Assembly: GCF_004799405.1 (NCBI RefSeq)
Contig: NZ_SSMW01000120.1
Location: 1 to 64,000 of the forward strand
Direction: 5' to 3'
Length of the DNA stretch: 64,000 bases
Source of the DNA: Bradyrhizobium sp.
Lineage (GTDB): Bacteria > Pseudomonadota > Alphaproteobacteria > Rhizobiales > Xanthobacteraceae
The position numbers were made by a program, and so were the translations under genes. How positions within the stretch are numbered: the stretch's first letter is position 1; each line of letters begins with the position of its first letter. The notes under the pieces were generated by a model. It ran no database searches. It had not been told where the DNA came from and was given only the letters and a program-made list of their open reading frames with translations. This document shows positions 37,522-47,331 of this stretch, piece after piece.

Positions 37522-37555
37522 CCATTACCGCTTCTCCACGAAAGCAAACCCAACC

Positions 37556-38440
37556 ATGTCCGTTCTGATCGACAAAAACACCAAAGTCATCTGCCAAGGC
37601 TTTACCGGCAAGAACGGCACGTTTCATTCCGAAGCCGCGATCGCCTACGGCACCAAAATGGTCGGCGGCACCTCGCCGGGCAAGGGCGGTTCGAACCATC
37701 TCAATCTGCCGGTGTTCGACACCGTGGCTGAGGCGCGCGACAGTACAGGCTGCGACGCCAGCGTGATCTATGTGCCGCCGCCGGGCGCGGCGGACGCGAT
37801 CTGCGAAGCCATCGATGCCGAAATTCCGCTGATCGTTTGCATCACCGAAGGCATCCCGGTGCTCGACATGGTGCGCGTCAAAAGATCGTTGTCGGGATCG
37901 AAGTCGCGGCTGATCGGGCCGAACTGTCCGGGGGTGATGACCGCGGGCGAATGCAAGATCGGCATCATGCCGGCGAACATTTTCAAGCCCGGCAATGTCG
38001 GCATTGTCTCGCGTTCGGGCACGCTGACTTACGAAGCCGTGTTCCAGACCACGCGGGAAGGCCTCGGGCAGACCACCGCGGTCGGCATCGGCGGCGATCC
38101 GGTCAAGGGCACCGAATTCATCGACGTGCTGGAGATGTTTCTCGCCGATCCCAAGACCACTTCGATCGTGATGATCGGCGAAATCGGCGGTTCGGCCGAG
38201 GAAGACGCAGCCCAGTTCCTGATCGACGAGGCCAAGCGAGGCCGCAAGAAACCGATGGTAGGCTTTATCGCCGGCGTCACGGCACCTCCCGGCCGCCGTA
38301 TGGGCCATGCCGGTGCGATCATCTCGGGTGGCAAGGGCGATGCCGGTTCCAAGGCCGCGGCAATGGAAGCGGCGGGAATTACGGTTTCGCCGTCGCCGGC
38401 AAGGCTCGGAAAGACGCTCGTAGAAAAATTGAAGCATTGA
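37556..38440 (+). CDS. sucD: succinyl-CoA synthetase alpha subunit
   Basis: A 294-residue SucD, which binds CoA and carries the phosphohistidine. [24 protein letters not shown] is the CoA-binding start region. [11 protein letters not shown] and G-I-G-G-D-P-V-x-G-T are present, and the active H251 is in G-H-A-G-A-I. Length is normal. It lies after the DUF1579 gene and 135 nt before sucA, a gap large enough for a separate promoter. Confidence 0.98.
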   Translation: MSVLIDKNTKVICQGFTGKNGTFHSEAAIAYGTKMVGGTSPGKGGSNHLNLPVFDTVAEARDSTGCDASVIYVPPPGAADAICEAIDAEIPLIVCITEGIPVLDMVRVKRSLSGSKSRLIGPNCPGVMTAGECKIGIMPANIFKPGNVGIVSRSGTLTYEAVFQTTREGLGQTTAVGIGGDPVKGTEFIDVLEMFLADPKTTSIVMIGEIGGSAEEDAAQFLIDEAKRGRKKPMVGFIAGVTAPPGRRMGHAGAIISGGKGDAGSKAAAMEAAGITVSPSPARLGKTLVEKLKH

Positions 38441-38575
38441 TTCATTCTTTGGCTCTTTTCGCCGCGAACATTCGCCTTATTTAGGGTAAAAGGCCCGTTA
38501 TCACGCTGATCCGGAACCGGATCGGCTGCCAGCGCCGTCTTCCATGCGCTAGATCGAAATCACCAGGACGCCATC

Positions 38576-41533
38576 ATGTCTCGCCAGGACGCGAATGCCG
38601 CATTTGCACTCTCCTCGTTTTTGCAGGGCACAAACGCCGCCTACATCGACGATCTCTATGCCCGCTACGAGCAGGACCCCGCCTCGGTCGACACCGAATG
38701 GCAGGAGTTTTTTAAAAGCCTGAAAGACACGCCGGCCGACGTTCAAAAGAACGCCGACGGCGCGTCCTGGGGACGGAACAACTGGCCGCTGACGCCGCGC
38801 GACGATCTGACCTCCGCGCTCGACGGCAACTGGGTGCAAATCGAAAAGGCCGTCGGCACCAAACTGGCGGCCAAGGCGCAGGCCAGGGGCGCCGAGATTT
38901 CGGCGGCCGACGTCCACCAGGCGACACGCGATTCGGTGCGGGCCTTGATGCTGATTCGCGCCTACCGCATGCGCGGTCATTTCCACGCCAAGCTCGATCC
39001 GCTCGGGATCGAGCCGCCGCGCGATCGCGAGGAACTCGATCCGCGTTCCTACGGCTTCGTCGAAGCCGATCTCGACCGCAAGATTTTCCTCGATCATGTG
39101 CTCGGCATGGAATACGCGACCTTGCGGGAAATCGTCGCGATCTGCGAACGCACCTATTGCCAGACGCTCGGCGTCGAATTCATGCACATCACCAACGCTG
39201 CGCAAAAGGGCTGGATCCAGGAGCGCATCGAGGGTCCCGACAAGGAAATCAGTTTTACCCGTGAGGGTCGCCGCGCGATCCTGATGAAGCTGATCGAGGC
39301 TGAAGGCTTCGAGAAATTCTGCGATCTCAAATTCACGGGTACCAAGAGATTTGGTCTCGATGGCGGCGAATCGCTGATTCCGGCGCTCGAGCAGATCATC
39401 AAGCGGGGCGGCAATCTCGGCGTGAAGGAAATCGTGGTCGGCATGCCGCATCGCGGCCGCCTCAACGTGCTGACGCAGGTGATGGGCAAGCCGCATCGCG
39501 CGCTGTTCCACGAATTCAAGGGCGGCTCGGCCAATCCCGACGCGGTCGAGGGCTCCGGCGACGTCAAATACCATCTGGGCGCATCGTCGGACCGGGAATT
39601 CGACAACAACAAGATCCATCTGTCGCTGACCGCGAATCCGTCACATCTGGAGATCGTCGACCCGGTGGTGCTCGGCAAGGTGCGCGCCAAGCAGGACCAG
39701 CATGGCGATCCGCCGGACCAGCGTATCTCGGTGCTGCCGCTGTTGATGCATGGCGACGCGGCCTTTGCCGGTCAGGGCGTGGTTGCCGAATGCTTCGGCC
39801 TGTCGGACCTGAAGGGCTACCGCACCGGCGGTTCGCTGCATTTCATCGTCAACAACCAGATCGGGTTCACCACCTATCCGCGCTATTCGCGCTCTTCGCC
39901 CTATCCTTCCGACGTCGCCAAGATGATCGACGCGCCGATCTTCCATGTGAATGGCGACGATCCGGAGGCCGTGGTGTTCGCGGCCAAGGTGGCGATCGAG
40001 TTCCGGCAGAAATTCCACAAGCCGGTCGTGATCGATATGTTCTGCTACCGCCGCCACGGTCACAACGAGGGCGACGAGCCGATGTTCACCCAGCCGGTGA
40101 TGTACAAGAAGATCGCTTCGCATCCCGGCACCGTCGAGATTTATTCCAGGCGGCTGATCGCCGAAGGAGTGATAACCGATGGCGAAGTCGAGAAGGCCAA
40201 GGCCGACTGGCGCGCGCGACTCGATGCCGAACTCGAGGCCGGCGCCGGCTACAAACCCAACAAGGCCGACTGGCTCGACGGCAAATGGGCCGGTTTCAAA
40301 TCCGCCGATCAGGAAGAAGATCCGCGCCGCGGCGTCACCGGCGTCGATGTTGCCGAGTTGAAAGATCTTGGCCGCAAGATGACGAAGGTGCCAGATGGTT
40401 TTCGGGTCCACCGCACCGTGCAGCGGTTCGTGGAAAATCGCGCCAAGGCGATCGAGACCGGTGTCGGTATCGACTGGGCGACCGGCGAGGCGCTGGCGTT
40501 CTGCACGCTATTGCACGAAGGCCACCACGTCCGGCTGTCCGGACAGGACTCTGAGCGCGGCACCTTCTCGCAACGCCATTCGGTGCTGATCGACCAGGAA
40601 GACGAAAGCCGCTACACGCCGTTTAATCATCTCGGCGGCGATCAGGGACATTACGAAGTCATCAACTCGCTGCTGTCGGAAGAAGCCGTGCTCGGCTTCG
40701 AGTACGGCTATTCGCTGGCGGAGCCGAATGCGCTGACCTGCTGGGAAGCGCAGTTCGGCGATTTCGCCAATGGCGCGCAGGTGCTGTTCGACCAGTTCAT
40801 CTCGTCGGGCGAACGCAAATGGCTGCGCATGTCCGGCCTCGTCTGCATGCTGCCGCATGGCTATGAGGGGCAGGGGCCGGAACATTCTTCGGCGCGGCTC
40901 GAGCGGTTCCTGCAGATGTGCGCCGAAGACAACATGCAGGTGGTCTATCCCACCACGCCGGCCAATTTCTTCCATGTGCTGCGGCGTCAATTGCATCGCG
41001 AGATCCGCAAGCCCCTGATCCTGATGACGCCGAAGTCGCTGCTGCGCCACAAGCGCGCGGTCTCAAGGCTCGACGAAATGGGCGCCGACACCACCTTCCA
41101 TCGCCTGCTGTACGATGACGCGGTGATGCTGCCCGATGAAAAGATCAAGCTGGTGCCGGACGACAAGATCCGCCGCGTCGTATTGTGCTCGGGCAAGGTC
41201 TATTACGATATCTACGACGAGCGCGAAAAACGCGGCATCGACGACGTCTACATCATGCGCGTCGAGCAGCTTTACCCGGTGCCGCTGAAGGCGCTGGTGC
41301 AGGAGCTCGGACGCTTCAAGCATGCCGAACTGGTCTGGTGCCAGGAAGAGCCGCGCAACATGGGTGCGTGGCATTTCATCGAACCCTATCTCGAATGGGT
41401 GCTGAATCAGATCAACGCACCGAACAAGCGTCCGCGTTACGCCGGACGCGCGGCGGCGGCTGCAACAGCCACCGGTTTGATGTCGAAGCATCTGGCCCAG
41501 CTCAAGGCGCTGCTGGACGAGGCGCTGAACTGA
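38576..41533 (+). CDS. sucA: 2-oxoglutarate dehydrogenase E1 component
   Basis: A 985-residue thiamine-diphosphate enzyme that decarboxylates 2-oxoglutarate and succinylates the lipoyl group of SucB. The N-terminal helix F-L-Q-G-T-N-A-A-Y-I-D-D-L-Y is the usual E2/E3 docking tail. G-M-P-H-R-G-R-L-N-V-L, H-G-D-A-A-F-A-G-Q-G-V-V-A-E, the ThDP-binding G-D-D-P-E-A-V region with N-N-Q-I-G-F-T, and R-R-H-G-H-N-E-G-D are intact. Standard length. It is separated from sucB by a 152-nt gap holding a REP-like element. Confidence 0.98.
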   Translation: MSRQDANAAFALSSFLQGTNAAYIDDLYARYEQDPASVDTEWQEFFKSLKDTPADVQKNADGASWGRNNWPLTPRDDLTSALDGNWVQIEKAVGTKLAAKAQARGAEISAADVHQATRDSVRALMLIRAYRMRGHFHAKLDPLGIEPPRDREELDPRSYGFVEADLDRKIFLDHVLGMEYATLREIVAICERTYCQTLGVEFMHITNAAQKGWIQERIEGPDKEISFTREGRRAILMKLIEAEGFEKFCDLKFTGTKRFGLDGGESLIPALEQIIKRGGNLGVKEIVVGMPHRGRLNVLTQVMGKPHRALFHEFKGGSANPDAVEGSGDVKYHLGASSDREFDNNKIHLSLTANPSHLEIVDPVVLGKVRAKQDQHGDPPDQRISVLPLLMHGDAAFAGQGVVAECFGLSDLKGYRTGGSLHFIVNNQIGFTTYPRYSRSSPYPSDVAKMIDAPIFHVNGDDPEAVVFAAKVAIEFRQKFHKPVVIDMFCYRRHGHNEGDEPMFTQPVMYKKIASHPGTVEIYSRRLIAEGVITDGEVEKAKADWRARLDAELEAGAGYKPNKADWLDGKWAGFKSADQEEDPRRGVTGVDVAELKDLGRKMTKVPDGFRVHRTVQRFVENRAKAIETGVGIDWATGEALAFCTLLHEGHHVRLSGQDSERGTFSQRHSVLIDQEDESRYTPFNHLGGDQGHYEVINSLLSEEAVLGFEYGYSLAEPNALTCWEAQFGDFANGAQVLFDQFISSGERKWLRMSGLVCMLPHGYEGQGPEHSSARLERFLQMCAEDNMQVVYPTTPANFFHVLRRQLHREIRKPLILMTPKSLLRHKRAVSRLDEMGADTTFHRLLYDDAVMLPDEKIKLVPDDKIRRVVLCSGKVYYDIYDEREKRGIDDVYIMRVEQLYPVPLKALVQELGRFKHAELVWCQEEPRNMGAWHFIEPYLEWVLNQINAPNKRPRYAGRAAAAATATGLMSKHLAQLKALLDEALN

Positions 41534-41543
41534 GAAACAATTC

Positions 41544-41643
41544 GTCATACCCCGCGAAGGCGGGGTATCCAGTACGCCGCGCCGCCTGTCCTTGACCGCG
41601 ACCGTCTCGGAGTACTGGATCGCCTGCATTGGCGGGCGATGAC
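41544..41643. repeat. 100-bp REP-like palindromic element, copy B
   Basis: Begins GTCAT and ends GATGAC, like copy A at 16852-16952. The left hairpin is ACCCCGCGAAGGCGGGGT. The inner exact inverted pair is ATCCAGTAC (41567-41575) and GTACTGGAT (41612-41620). The right hairpin is CGCCTGCATTGGCGGGCG. It lies in the sucA-sucB gap, so it is transcribed if the operon is continuous. Confidence 0.85.
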
Positions 41644-41685
41644 AACAGAGATTTATGATCGCAAGGGTTCTTGAGGAAACAAACA

Positions 41686-42933
41686 ATGACTGAAATTCGC
41701 GTTCCGACGCTCGGCGAATCCGTGACCGAGGCCACCATCGGCCGCTGGTTCAAAAAGGCCGGCGATGCCGTCGCGGTGGACGAGCCGTTGGTGGAACTCG
41801 AAACCGACAAGGTGACGATCGAGGTGCCTGCGCCTTCGGCCGGTACGCTCGGCGAGATCTCGGCCAAGGATGGCGAGACCGTTGCGGTCGGCGCGCTGCT
41901 TGGCCAGATCAACGACGGTGCGGCCGCTGCCAAGCCCGCTGCGCCGGCCAAGGCTGCGGCCCCTGCTGCTCCGGCGCCGTCGTCTCCTGCTGCCGCAGCA
42001 CCCGCTCCCGCTCCGAAAGCGCCGCCGGCGGATGCGCCGCTGGCGCCGTCGGTGCGCAAGATATCCGCTGAAAGCGGAATCGATGCCTCAACGGTCGCCG
42101 GCTCCGGCAAGGATGGCCGCGTCACCAAGGGCGATATGCTTGCGGCCATCGAAAAGGCAGCTTCGGCGCCGACGCCGGTCAATCAGCCTGCCGCCGCGGT
42201 ACAGGTTCGCGCCCCATCGCCGGCCGACGATGCCGCGCGGGAAGAACGCGTGAAGATGACGCGGCTGCGCCAGACCATCGCGCGCCGGCTCAAGGATGTG
42301 CAGAACACCGCCGCGATGCTGACGACCTTCAACGAGGTCGACATGAGCCACATCATGGCGATGCGGGCCCAGTACAAGGACGTGTTCGAGAAGAAGCACG
42401 GCAGCAAACTGGGCTTTATGGGCTTCTTCACCAAGGCCTGCGTGCAGGCGCTAAAGGACATCCCTGCGGCCAATGCCGAGATCGACGGCACCGACCTGAT
42501 CTACAAGAATTATTATCACATCGGCGTCGCCGTCGGCACCGACAAGGGCCTGGTGGTTCCGGTGGTGCGCGACAGCGACCGCAAGTCGATCGCCGAGATC
42601 GAAAAAAGCATCGCCGATTTCGGACGCCGCGCGCGTGAAGGCCAGCTCAAGATCGACGAGATGCAGGGCGGCACCTTCACCATCACCAATGGCGGCATCT
42701 ATGGTTCGCTGATGTCGACACCGATCCTGAACGCGCCGCAGTCCGCGATTCTCGGCATGCACAAGATTCAGGATCGCCCGGTCGCGATCGCCGGCAAGGT
42801 CGAAATACGGCCGATGATGTATCTGGCGCTGTCCTATGATCACCGCGTCATCGACGGCAAGGAAGCGGTGACGTTCCTGGTGCGCGTCAAGGAGAGCCTC
42901 GAAGACCCGGCACGGCTGGTGCTCGATCTCTGA
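41686..42933 (+). CDS. sucB: dihydrolipoamide succinyltransferase (E2 of the OGDH complex)
   Basis: A 415-residue E2. The lipoyl domain is at 1-77 with the lipoylated K42 in E-T-D-K-V, then an Ala/Pro linker (about 80-120). The peripheral-subunit-binding domain follows (about 121-160, beginning A-P-S-V-R-K), and the catalytic domain from about 185 ends with S-Y-D-H-R-V-I-D-G (H386, D390). The ATG at 41686 is the conserved start ([12 protein letters not shown]). An SDR gene follows after 73 nt, before lpdA. Confidence 0.98.
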   Translation: MTEIRVPTLGESVTEATIGRWFKKAGDAVAVDEPLVELETDKVTIEVPAPSAGTLGEISAKDGETVAVGALLGQINDGAAAAKPAAPAKAAAPAAPAPSSPAAAAPAPAPKAPPADAPLAPSVRKISAESGIDASTVAGSGKDGRVTKGDMLAAIEKAASAPTPVNQPAAAVQVRAPSPADDAAREERVKMTRLRQTIARRLKDVQNTAAMLTTFNEVDMSHIMAMRAQYKDVFEKKHGSKLGFMGFFTKACVQALKDIPAANAEIDGTDLIYKNYYHIGVAVGTDKGLVVPVVRDSDRKSIAEIEKSIADFGRRAREGQLKIDEMQGGTFTITNGGIYGSLMSTPILNAPQSAILGMHKIQDRPVAIAGKVEIRPMMYLALSYDHRVIDGKEAVTFLVRVKESLEDPARLVLDL

Positions 42934-43006
42934 CGCGTCGGATGAGAACGCGCTTTTTTCGCTCGCCGCGACAGAGCCGCGGCGTTTCCGGTAGAGCGTT
43001 GCGATT

Positions 43007-43768
43007 GTGGGGGCTAACATCTTGACCGATAAAGTTGTCATCATCACCGGCGGAAGCCGCGGCATCGGCCGCGCCACCGCGATTGCGGCTGCGGCGCGCG
43101 GATTTCGGGTCTGCGTCGGCTACGTGGCCAATCAAGCCGCCGCGCACGACGTGGTCTCCGTTATCGAGGCCAAAAACGGCAAGGCCATCGCGGTGAAATG
43201 CGATGTCGGAAGCGAATCCGATATCCTGGCGCTGTTCAAGGCGGCCGACGCATTCGGGACGCTCGGCGCGCTGGTCAACAATGCCGGCATCGTCGGGACC
43301 ACGTCGCGGGTCGACGATATGTCCGCCGAGCGCATCCAGCGCATGATGGCCGTCAACATTACCGGCAGCATTCTGTGCGCCCGCGAGGCGATAAAGCGGA
43401 TGTCGACGCGCCATGGCGGCAAGGGCGGCGTCATCGTCAATCTGTCGTCGGTGGCGGCCAAGCTCGGCGCGCCCAATACCTATGTCGACTACGCCGCCTC
43501 CAAGGGCGCGATCGATTCCTTCACGATCGGGCTCGGCTACGAAGTTGCCGGCGAGGGCATTCGCGTCGCCGCGATCCGCCCCGGGCTGATCGATACCGAA
43601 ATTCACGCCAGCGGCGGCGAGCCCGACCGCGCCCACCGGCTCAGCCACTTGGTGCCGATGAAGCGCGTCGGCACCGCCGACGAAATCGCCAACGCCATCG
43701 TCTGGCTGATATCGGATGATGCCTCCTATGTGACCAGCGCCATCCTTGATGTATCGGGCGGTCGGTAA
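43007..43768 (+). CDS. short-chain dehydrogenase/reductase between sucB and lpdA
   Basis: A 253-residue classical SDR. The nucleotide-binding motif is T-G-G-S-R-G-I-G (about 14-21), N-N-A-G follows near residue 90, the catalytic serine is in N-L-S-S and the Y-x-x-x-K pair is in Y-A-A-S-K-G-A. Substrate is unknown; sequence is closest to glucose-dehydrogenase/FabG-like members. The start is non-ATG: GTG at 43007 or TTG at 43022, with no strong ribosome site. It is inserted between the E2 and E3 genes of the 2-oxoglutarate dehydrogenase cluster and is probably cotranscribed. Confidence 0.88.
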   Translation: MGANILTDKVVIITGGSRGIGRATAIAAAARGFRVCVGYVANQAAAHDVVSVIEAKNGKAIAVKCDVGSESDILALFKAADAFGTLGALVNNAGIVGTTSRVDDMSAERIQRMMAVNITGSILCAREAIKRMSTRHGGKGGVIVNLSSVAAKLGAPNTYVDYAASKGAIDSFTIGLGYEVAGEGIRVAAIRPGLIDTEIHASGGEPDRAHRLSHLVPMKRVGTADEIANAIVWLISDDASYVTSAILDVSGGR

Positions 43769-43801
43769 TACCAGTCGCATCCTAGCTACAGGACTTCAAT
43801 C

Positions 43802-45202
43802 ATGGCCACTTACGATCTCGTCGTCATCGGCACCGGCCCGGGCGGTTATGTCTGCGCGATACGCGCGGCGCAGCTCGGCATGAAGGTCGCGGTGGTCGAG
43901 AAGAACGCAACGCTCGGCGGCACTTGCCTCAACGTCGGATGCATGCCGTCGAAAGCGCTGTTGTACGCCTCCGAGATGTTCGAGGAAGCCGGACATTCGT
44001 TTGCCAAAATGGGCGTCAGCGTCTCCGCGCCGAAGCTCGATCTTCCCTCGATGATGAATTTCAAGCAGCAGGGCATCGACGGCAACGTCAAGGGCGTCGA
44101 GTTCCTGATGAAGAAGAACAAGATCGACGTCATCAGGGGCAAAGGCAAGGTGCTCGGCACCGGCAAGGTCGAGGTGACCGGTGACGGCAAGACGCAGATC
44201 GTCGAGACCAAAAACATCGTCATCGCCACCGGCTCCGACATTGCGAAATTGAAGGGCATCGAGATCGACGAGAAGCGCATCGTGTCGTCGACCGGCGCGC
44301 TGTCGCTCGACAAGGTGCCGGGGAAGTTGTTGATCGTCGGCGCCGGCGTGATCGGGCTTGAGCTCGGCTCGGTGTGGCACCGGCTCGGCGCCGATGTGAC
44401 CGTGGTGGAATTCCTCGACCGCATCCTGCCGGGCATGGACGGCGAGGTCGCAAGGCAATTCCAGCGCATTCTGGAAAAACAGGGTTTTACGTTCCGGCTC
44501 GGCGCCAAGGTCACCGGCATCGACACCTCGGGCAAGATATTGTCGGCAAAGATCGAACCTGCGGCAGGCGGCAAGGCCGAGACGCTGGAGGCTGACGTGG
44601 TGCTGGTGTGCATCGGTCGCGTGCCCTACACCGAAGGGCTGGGACTGAAAGAGGCCGGCGTCGCGCTCGACAATCGCGGCCGGGTACAGATCGATGCGCA
44701 TTTCGCCACCAGCGTAAAGGGCGTCTATGCCATCGGCGATGTGATCGCGGGGCCGATGCTGGCTCACAAGGCCGAGGACGAAGGTGTCGCCTGCGCCGAA
44801 ATCCTTGCAGGCCAGGCCGGGCATGTGAATTACGACGTTATCCCAGGAGTCGTGTATACCACGCCCGAGGTGTCGTCGGTCGGCAAGACCGAGGAAGAGC
44901 TGAAACAAGCCGGTGTGGCCTATACCGTCGGCAAATTTCCGTTCACCGCCAATGGCCGCTCCAAAGTCAACCAGACCACGGACGGATTCGTGAAGATTCT
45001 CGCAGATGCGAAGACGGATCGGGTGCTTGGTGTGCACATCGTCGGCCGCGAAGCCGGTGAAATGATCCACGAAGCGGCGGTTTTGATGGAGTTTGGCGGC
45101 TCCGCCGAGGATCTGGCGCGCACCTGCCACGCCCATCCGACCCGCTCGGAGGCCATCAAGGAAGCCGCGCTTGCAGTCGGCAAGCGCGCAATCCATATTT
45201 GA
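43802..45202 (+). CDS. lpdA: dihydrolipoyl dehydrogenase (E3)
   Basis: A 466-residue FAD-dependent E3 that reoxidises the dihydrolipoyl arm of SucB. The FAD motif is G-T-G-P-G-G-Y (10-16) and the redox disulphide is C42/C47 in G-G-T-C-L-N-V-G-C. The NAD motif is [10 protein letters not shown]. The catalytic H445-x4-E450 is in H-A-H-P-T-R-S-E. Its position at the end of the suc cluster makes it the E3 of the 2-oxoglutarate complex. The next membrane-protein gene starts 3 nt after its stop. Confidence 0.97.
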   Translation: MATYDLVVIGTGPGGYVCAIRAAQLGMKVAVVEKNATLGGTCLNVGCMPSKALLYASEMFEEAGHSFAKMGVSVSAPKLDLPSMMNFKQQGIDGNVKGVEFLMKKNKIDVIRGKGKVLGTGKVEVTGDGKTQIVETKNIVIATGSDIAKLKGIEIDEKRIVSSTGALSLDKVPGKLLIVGAGVIGLELGSVWHRLGADVTVVEFLDRILPGMDGEVARQFQRILEKQGFTFRLGAKVTGIDTSGKILSAKIEPAAGGKAETLEADVVLVCIGRVPYTEGLGLKEAGVALDNRGRVQIDAHFATSVKGVYAIGDVIAGPMLAHKAEDEGVACAEILAGQAGHVNYDVIPGVVYTTPEVSSVGKTEEELKQAGVAYTVGKFPFTANGRSKVNQTTDGFVKILADAKTDRVLGVHIVGREAGEMIHEAAVLMEFGGSAEDLARTCHAHPTRSEAIKEAALAVGKRAIHI

Positions 45203-45205
45203 TTC

Positions 45206-45733
45206 ATGCGCCGCCTCCTCCAACCGTTCTGGGTCCTGCTCGCGGTCATCTTCCTGATCGAGGCTTGGCTGTGGGATCACCTCGAGCCGATCGTGGCTTG
45301 GGTGGTGGCGCTGATTCCGCTGCAGGCGTTCAAGCAATGGCTCGCGGAACGCGTCGACGCGCTGTCGCCGGCGATGACGCTGATCGTTTTCATCGTGCCG
45401 GTGATTCCGCTGTTTCCGCTAAAGCTGGTCGGCTTCTGGCTGTTGGCCCATGAATATTGGCTCAGCGCCATCCTCACCATCATCTTCGCAAAATTCCTTG
45501 GCGTTGGCGTCGCGGCCTTCATCTTCGACGTGACGCGGGATAAATTGCTTGAGATGGATTGGTTCGAAACGCTCTACGAGTTTGTCATGGGACTGCGGGC
45601 AAAGGCGAGCGCGCTGGTCGATCCCGTCAAGTTGCGAATCAAGGACGCGGTGCGCGGCGATGGCGCCGGCTGGTCGTCGCGGATGCTGCGGCTGATCCAG
45701 CGCTTCCGCAAGAGCGTGCACGAAGCGCGGTAG
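45206..45733 (+). CDS. conserved membrane protein coupled to lpdA
   Basis: A 175-residue membrane protein of unknown function. Hydrophobic segments are at about 8-24, 28-45, 53-78 and 85-105, and a basic, helical C-terminal tail (130-175) follows. The sequence W-L-W-D-H-L-E-P-I after the first span is notable. It starts 3 nt after lpdA and ends 3 nt before the hydrolase gene, so all three are probably translated from one message. I do not recognise a named family. No signal peptide distinct from span 1. Confidence 0.75.
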   Translation: MRRLLQPFWVLLAVIFLIEAWLWDHLEPIVAWVVALIPLQAFKQWLAERVDALSPAMTLIVFIVPVIPLFPLKLVGFWLLAHEYWLSAILTIIFAKFLGVGVAAFIFDVTRDKLLEMDWFETLYEFVMGLRAKASALVDPVKLRIKDAVRGDGAGWSSRMLRLIQRFRKSVHEAR

Positions 45734-45736
45734 CTG

Positions 45737-46636
45737 GTGGCGTTGGCCCGTATTCAAACCCCGGTGCTGGATATCGCCTATGAGGCGAGCGGTCCTGCCG
45801 AGGGGCTTCCGGTTCTGCTGCTGCACGGTTTTCCCTATGACGTGAGAGCGTTCGACGCAGCCGCAAGAATCGTCAACGCGGCAGGCTTTCGCACCATCGT
45901 TCCCTGGCTGCGCGGGTATGGTGGCACCCGGTTCCTCTCCGCGGGTACACCGCGGTCCGGCGAGCAGGCAGCCCTCGGGCAGGACCTGAAGGAATTGCTG
46001 GATGCGCTTGGCATCCAGAAAGCCGTGCTTGGCGGTTATGACTGGGGCGGCCGCGCGGCCTGCGTGGTTTCGGCGCTGTGGCCGGAACGGGTGGCCGGCC
46101 TTGTGAGCTGCGCCGGTTATACGATCCAGGACATCCCCAATTCGCGCAAGCCGGCCGACCCCGAACAGGAGGCGCGGTTCTGGTATCAATATTATTTCAA
46201 CACCGAACGCGGTCGCAACGGCCTCACCGAAAAGCGTCGCGAGATAGCGCGCCTGCTGTGGAAAATGTGGTCGCCGACCTGGGCTTTCGACGACGCGACG
46301 TTCGATCGCACCGCCAGCTCGTTCGACAACGAGGATTTTGTCGATGTCGCCATTCATTCATACCGGCACAGATACGGCAACGCCGCCGGCGATCCCCGCT
46401 ACGCACCGGTCGAGGCGCGGCTGGCCGCGCAGCCCAAAATCAATGTCCCCACGATCAATCTGCATGGCACGGTGAATGGCATAGCGCCGGTTCGCGCGTC
46501 CGAAAGCGATGCCAAACGTTTCACCGCGTCGTATCAGCGCCGCGTGCTGGAAAATGTCGGCCACAATCCGCCGCAGGAAGCGCCGCAGGCCTTTGCCGAG
46601 GCGATCCTGCAGCTTTGCCAGGCCGCGCCGGCCTAG
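45737..46636 (+). CDS. alpha/beta hydrolase (epoxide-hydrolase/dehalogenase type)
   Basis: A 299-residue alpha/beta hydrolase. The oxyanion H-G-F-P is at 30-33. The nucleophile elbow is G-G-Y-D-W-G-G with D102 in place of Ser, which points to the epoxide hydrolase/haloalkane or fluoroacetate dehalogenase branch. The catalytic base is H276 in V-G-H-N-P-P-Q-E-A. A cap domain with many aromatic residues (F-W-Y-Q-Y-Y-F-N) occupies about 135-215. The start is GTG at 45737, 3 nt after the membrane-protein stop. Substrate unknown. Confidence 0.87.
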   Translation: MALARIQTPVLDIAYEASGPAEGLPVLLLHGFPYDVRAFDAAARIVNAAGFRTIVPWLRGYGGTRFLSAGTPRSGEQAALGQDLKELLDALGIQKAVLGGYDWGGRAACVVSALWPERVAGLVSCAGYTIQDIPNSRKPADPEQEARFWYQYYFNTERGRNGLTEKRREIARLLWKMWSPTWAFDDATFDRTASSFDNEDFVDVAIHSYRHRYGNAAGDPRYAPVEARLAAQPKINVPTINLHGTVNGIAPVRASESDAKRFTASYQRRVLENVGHNPPQEAPQAFAEAILQLCQAAPA

Positions 46637-46639
46637 TTT

Positions 46640-47227
46640 CTACAGCGCCAGGTGCACCAGATGCGGCGCGAACAGGCCGATCGCGGTAAAGGCGATGCCG
46701 GTCAGCGCCAGCAGGCCTGCGATCCAGGCCAGCGCGACCATGCCGGTGATGATGGTTGCCGACGCCAGCACGATGCCGATCTGGAATGCCGCCGAAGCCA
46801 GTTCGAAGTGATGATATTTCGCCTGCGCCAGGTCGCGCTCTTCCTCGGCGTGCTTGGCGCGCTCGGACAGTTGCTCCTGGCCTTCGCCGGTTTCAGGCTC
46901 CGAGCGGTAGCGCGCCGCGGTCTTCTGCCATTCGTCGATCTGCTTCTGCAGCGCGGCCTTGGTGGCATCGTCGGTCGCAGTGCCGAGGTTTGACTTGGCC
47001 TGATCCGCCGCGGTCTGCACCACCGTGCGGCGAATGCTCTTGGCCTGGAAGAACGCCCACAGGTTCGAGCTTTCGACGTTCTTGCTGATGGATTCGGTCT
47101 GGGCGCCCTTGCCCAGCGTCTCCGACAGCGCGAGAAACAACGCGATCACGGCGATCAACAGCGCGATCTTCCGGTTCTCGCCGGCAGCTTCCTTGGCCTT
47201 ATCAGCCTGCTCCATAGCTTCGCTCAT
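46640..47227 (-). CDS. DUF4337 membrane protein
   Basis: A 195-residue protein matching the DUF4337 layout: a short charged N-terminus (M-S-E-A-M-E-Q-A-D-K-A-K-E), one membrane span at about 24-42 and a Q/K/E-rich helical, coiled-coil-like region (60-140). Two further spans lie near the C-terminus (about 145-165 and 170-190). Seen features are A-L-L-I-A-V-I-A-L-F-L-A-L-S-E and N-L-W-A-F-F-Q-A-K-S. The reading frame runs open far upstream through xerC, but only this part has family sequence and a start (ATG 47227 with GGGAGG). It converges with the hydrolase gene, stops 3 nt apart. Confidence 0.85.
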   Translation of the reverse strand: MSEAMEQADKAKEAAGENRKIALLIAVIALFLALSETLGKGAQTESISKNVESSNLWAFFQAKSIRRTVVQTAADQAKSNLGTATDDATKAALQKQIDEWQKTAARYRSEPETGEGQEQLSERAKHAEEERDLAQAKYHHFELASAAFQIGIVLASATIITGMVALAWIAGLLALTGIAFTAIGLFAPHLVHLAL

Positions 47228-47331
47228 GATTCCCTCCCGGTAAAATTGCGTCCACGATTGACCGAACCGCGCCGTCCGCGCAAGAGGCAAGCGGACGCGC
47301 GGAGAGTTATCAAGATTGAACGCAGGCGATC

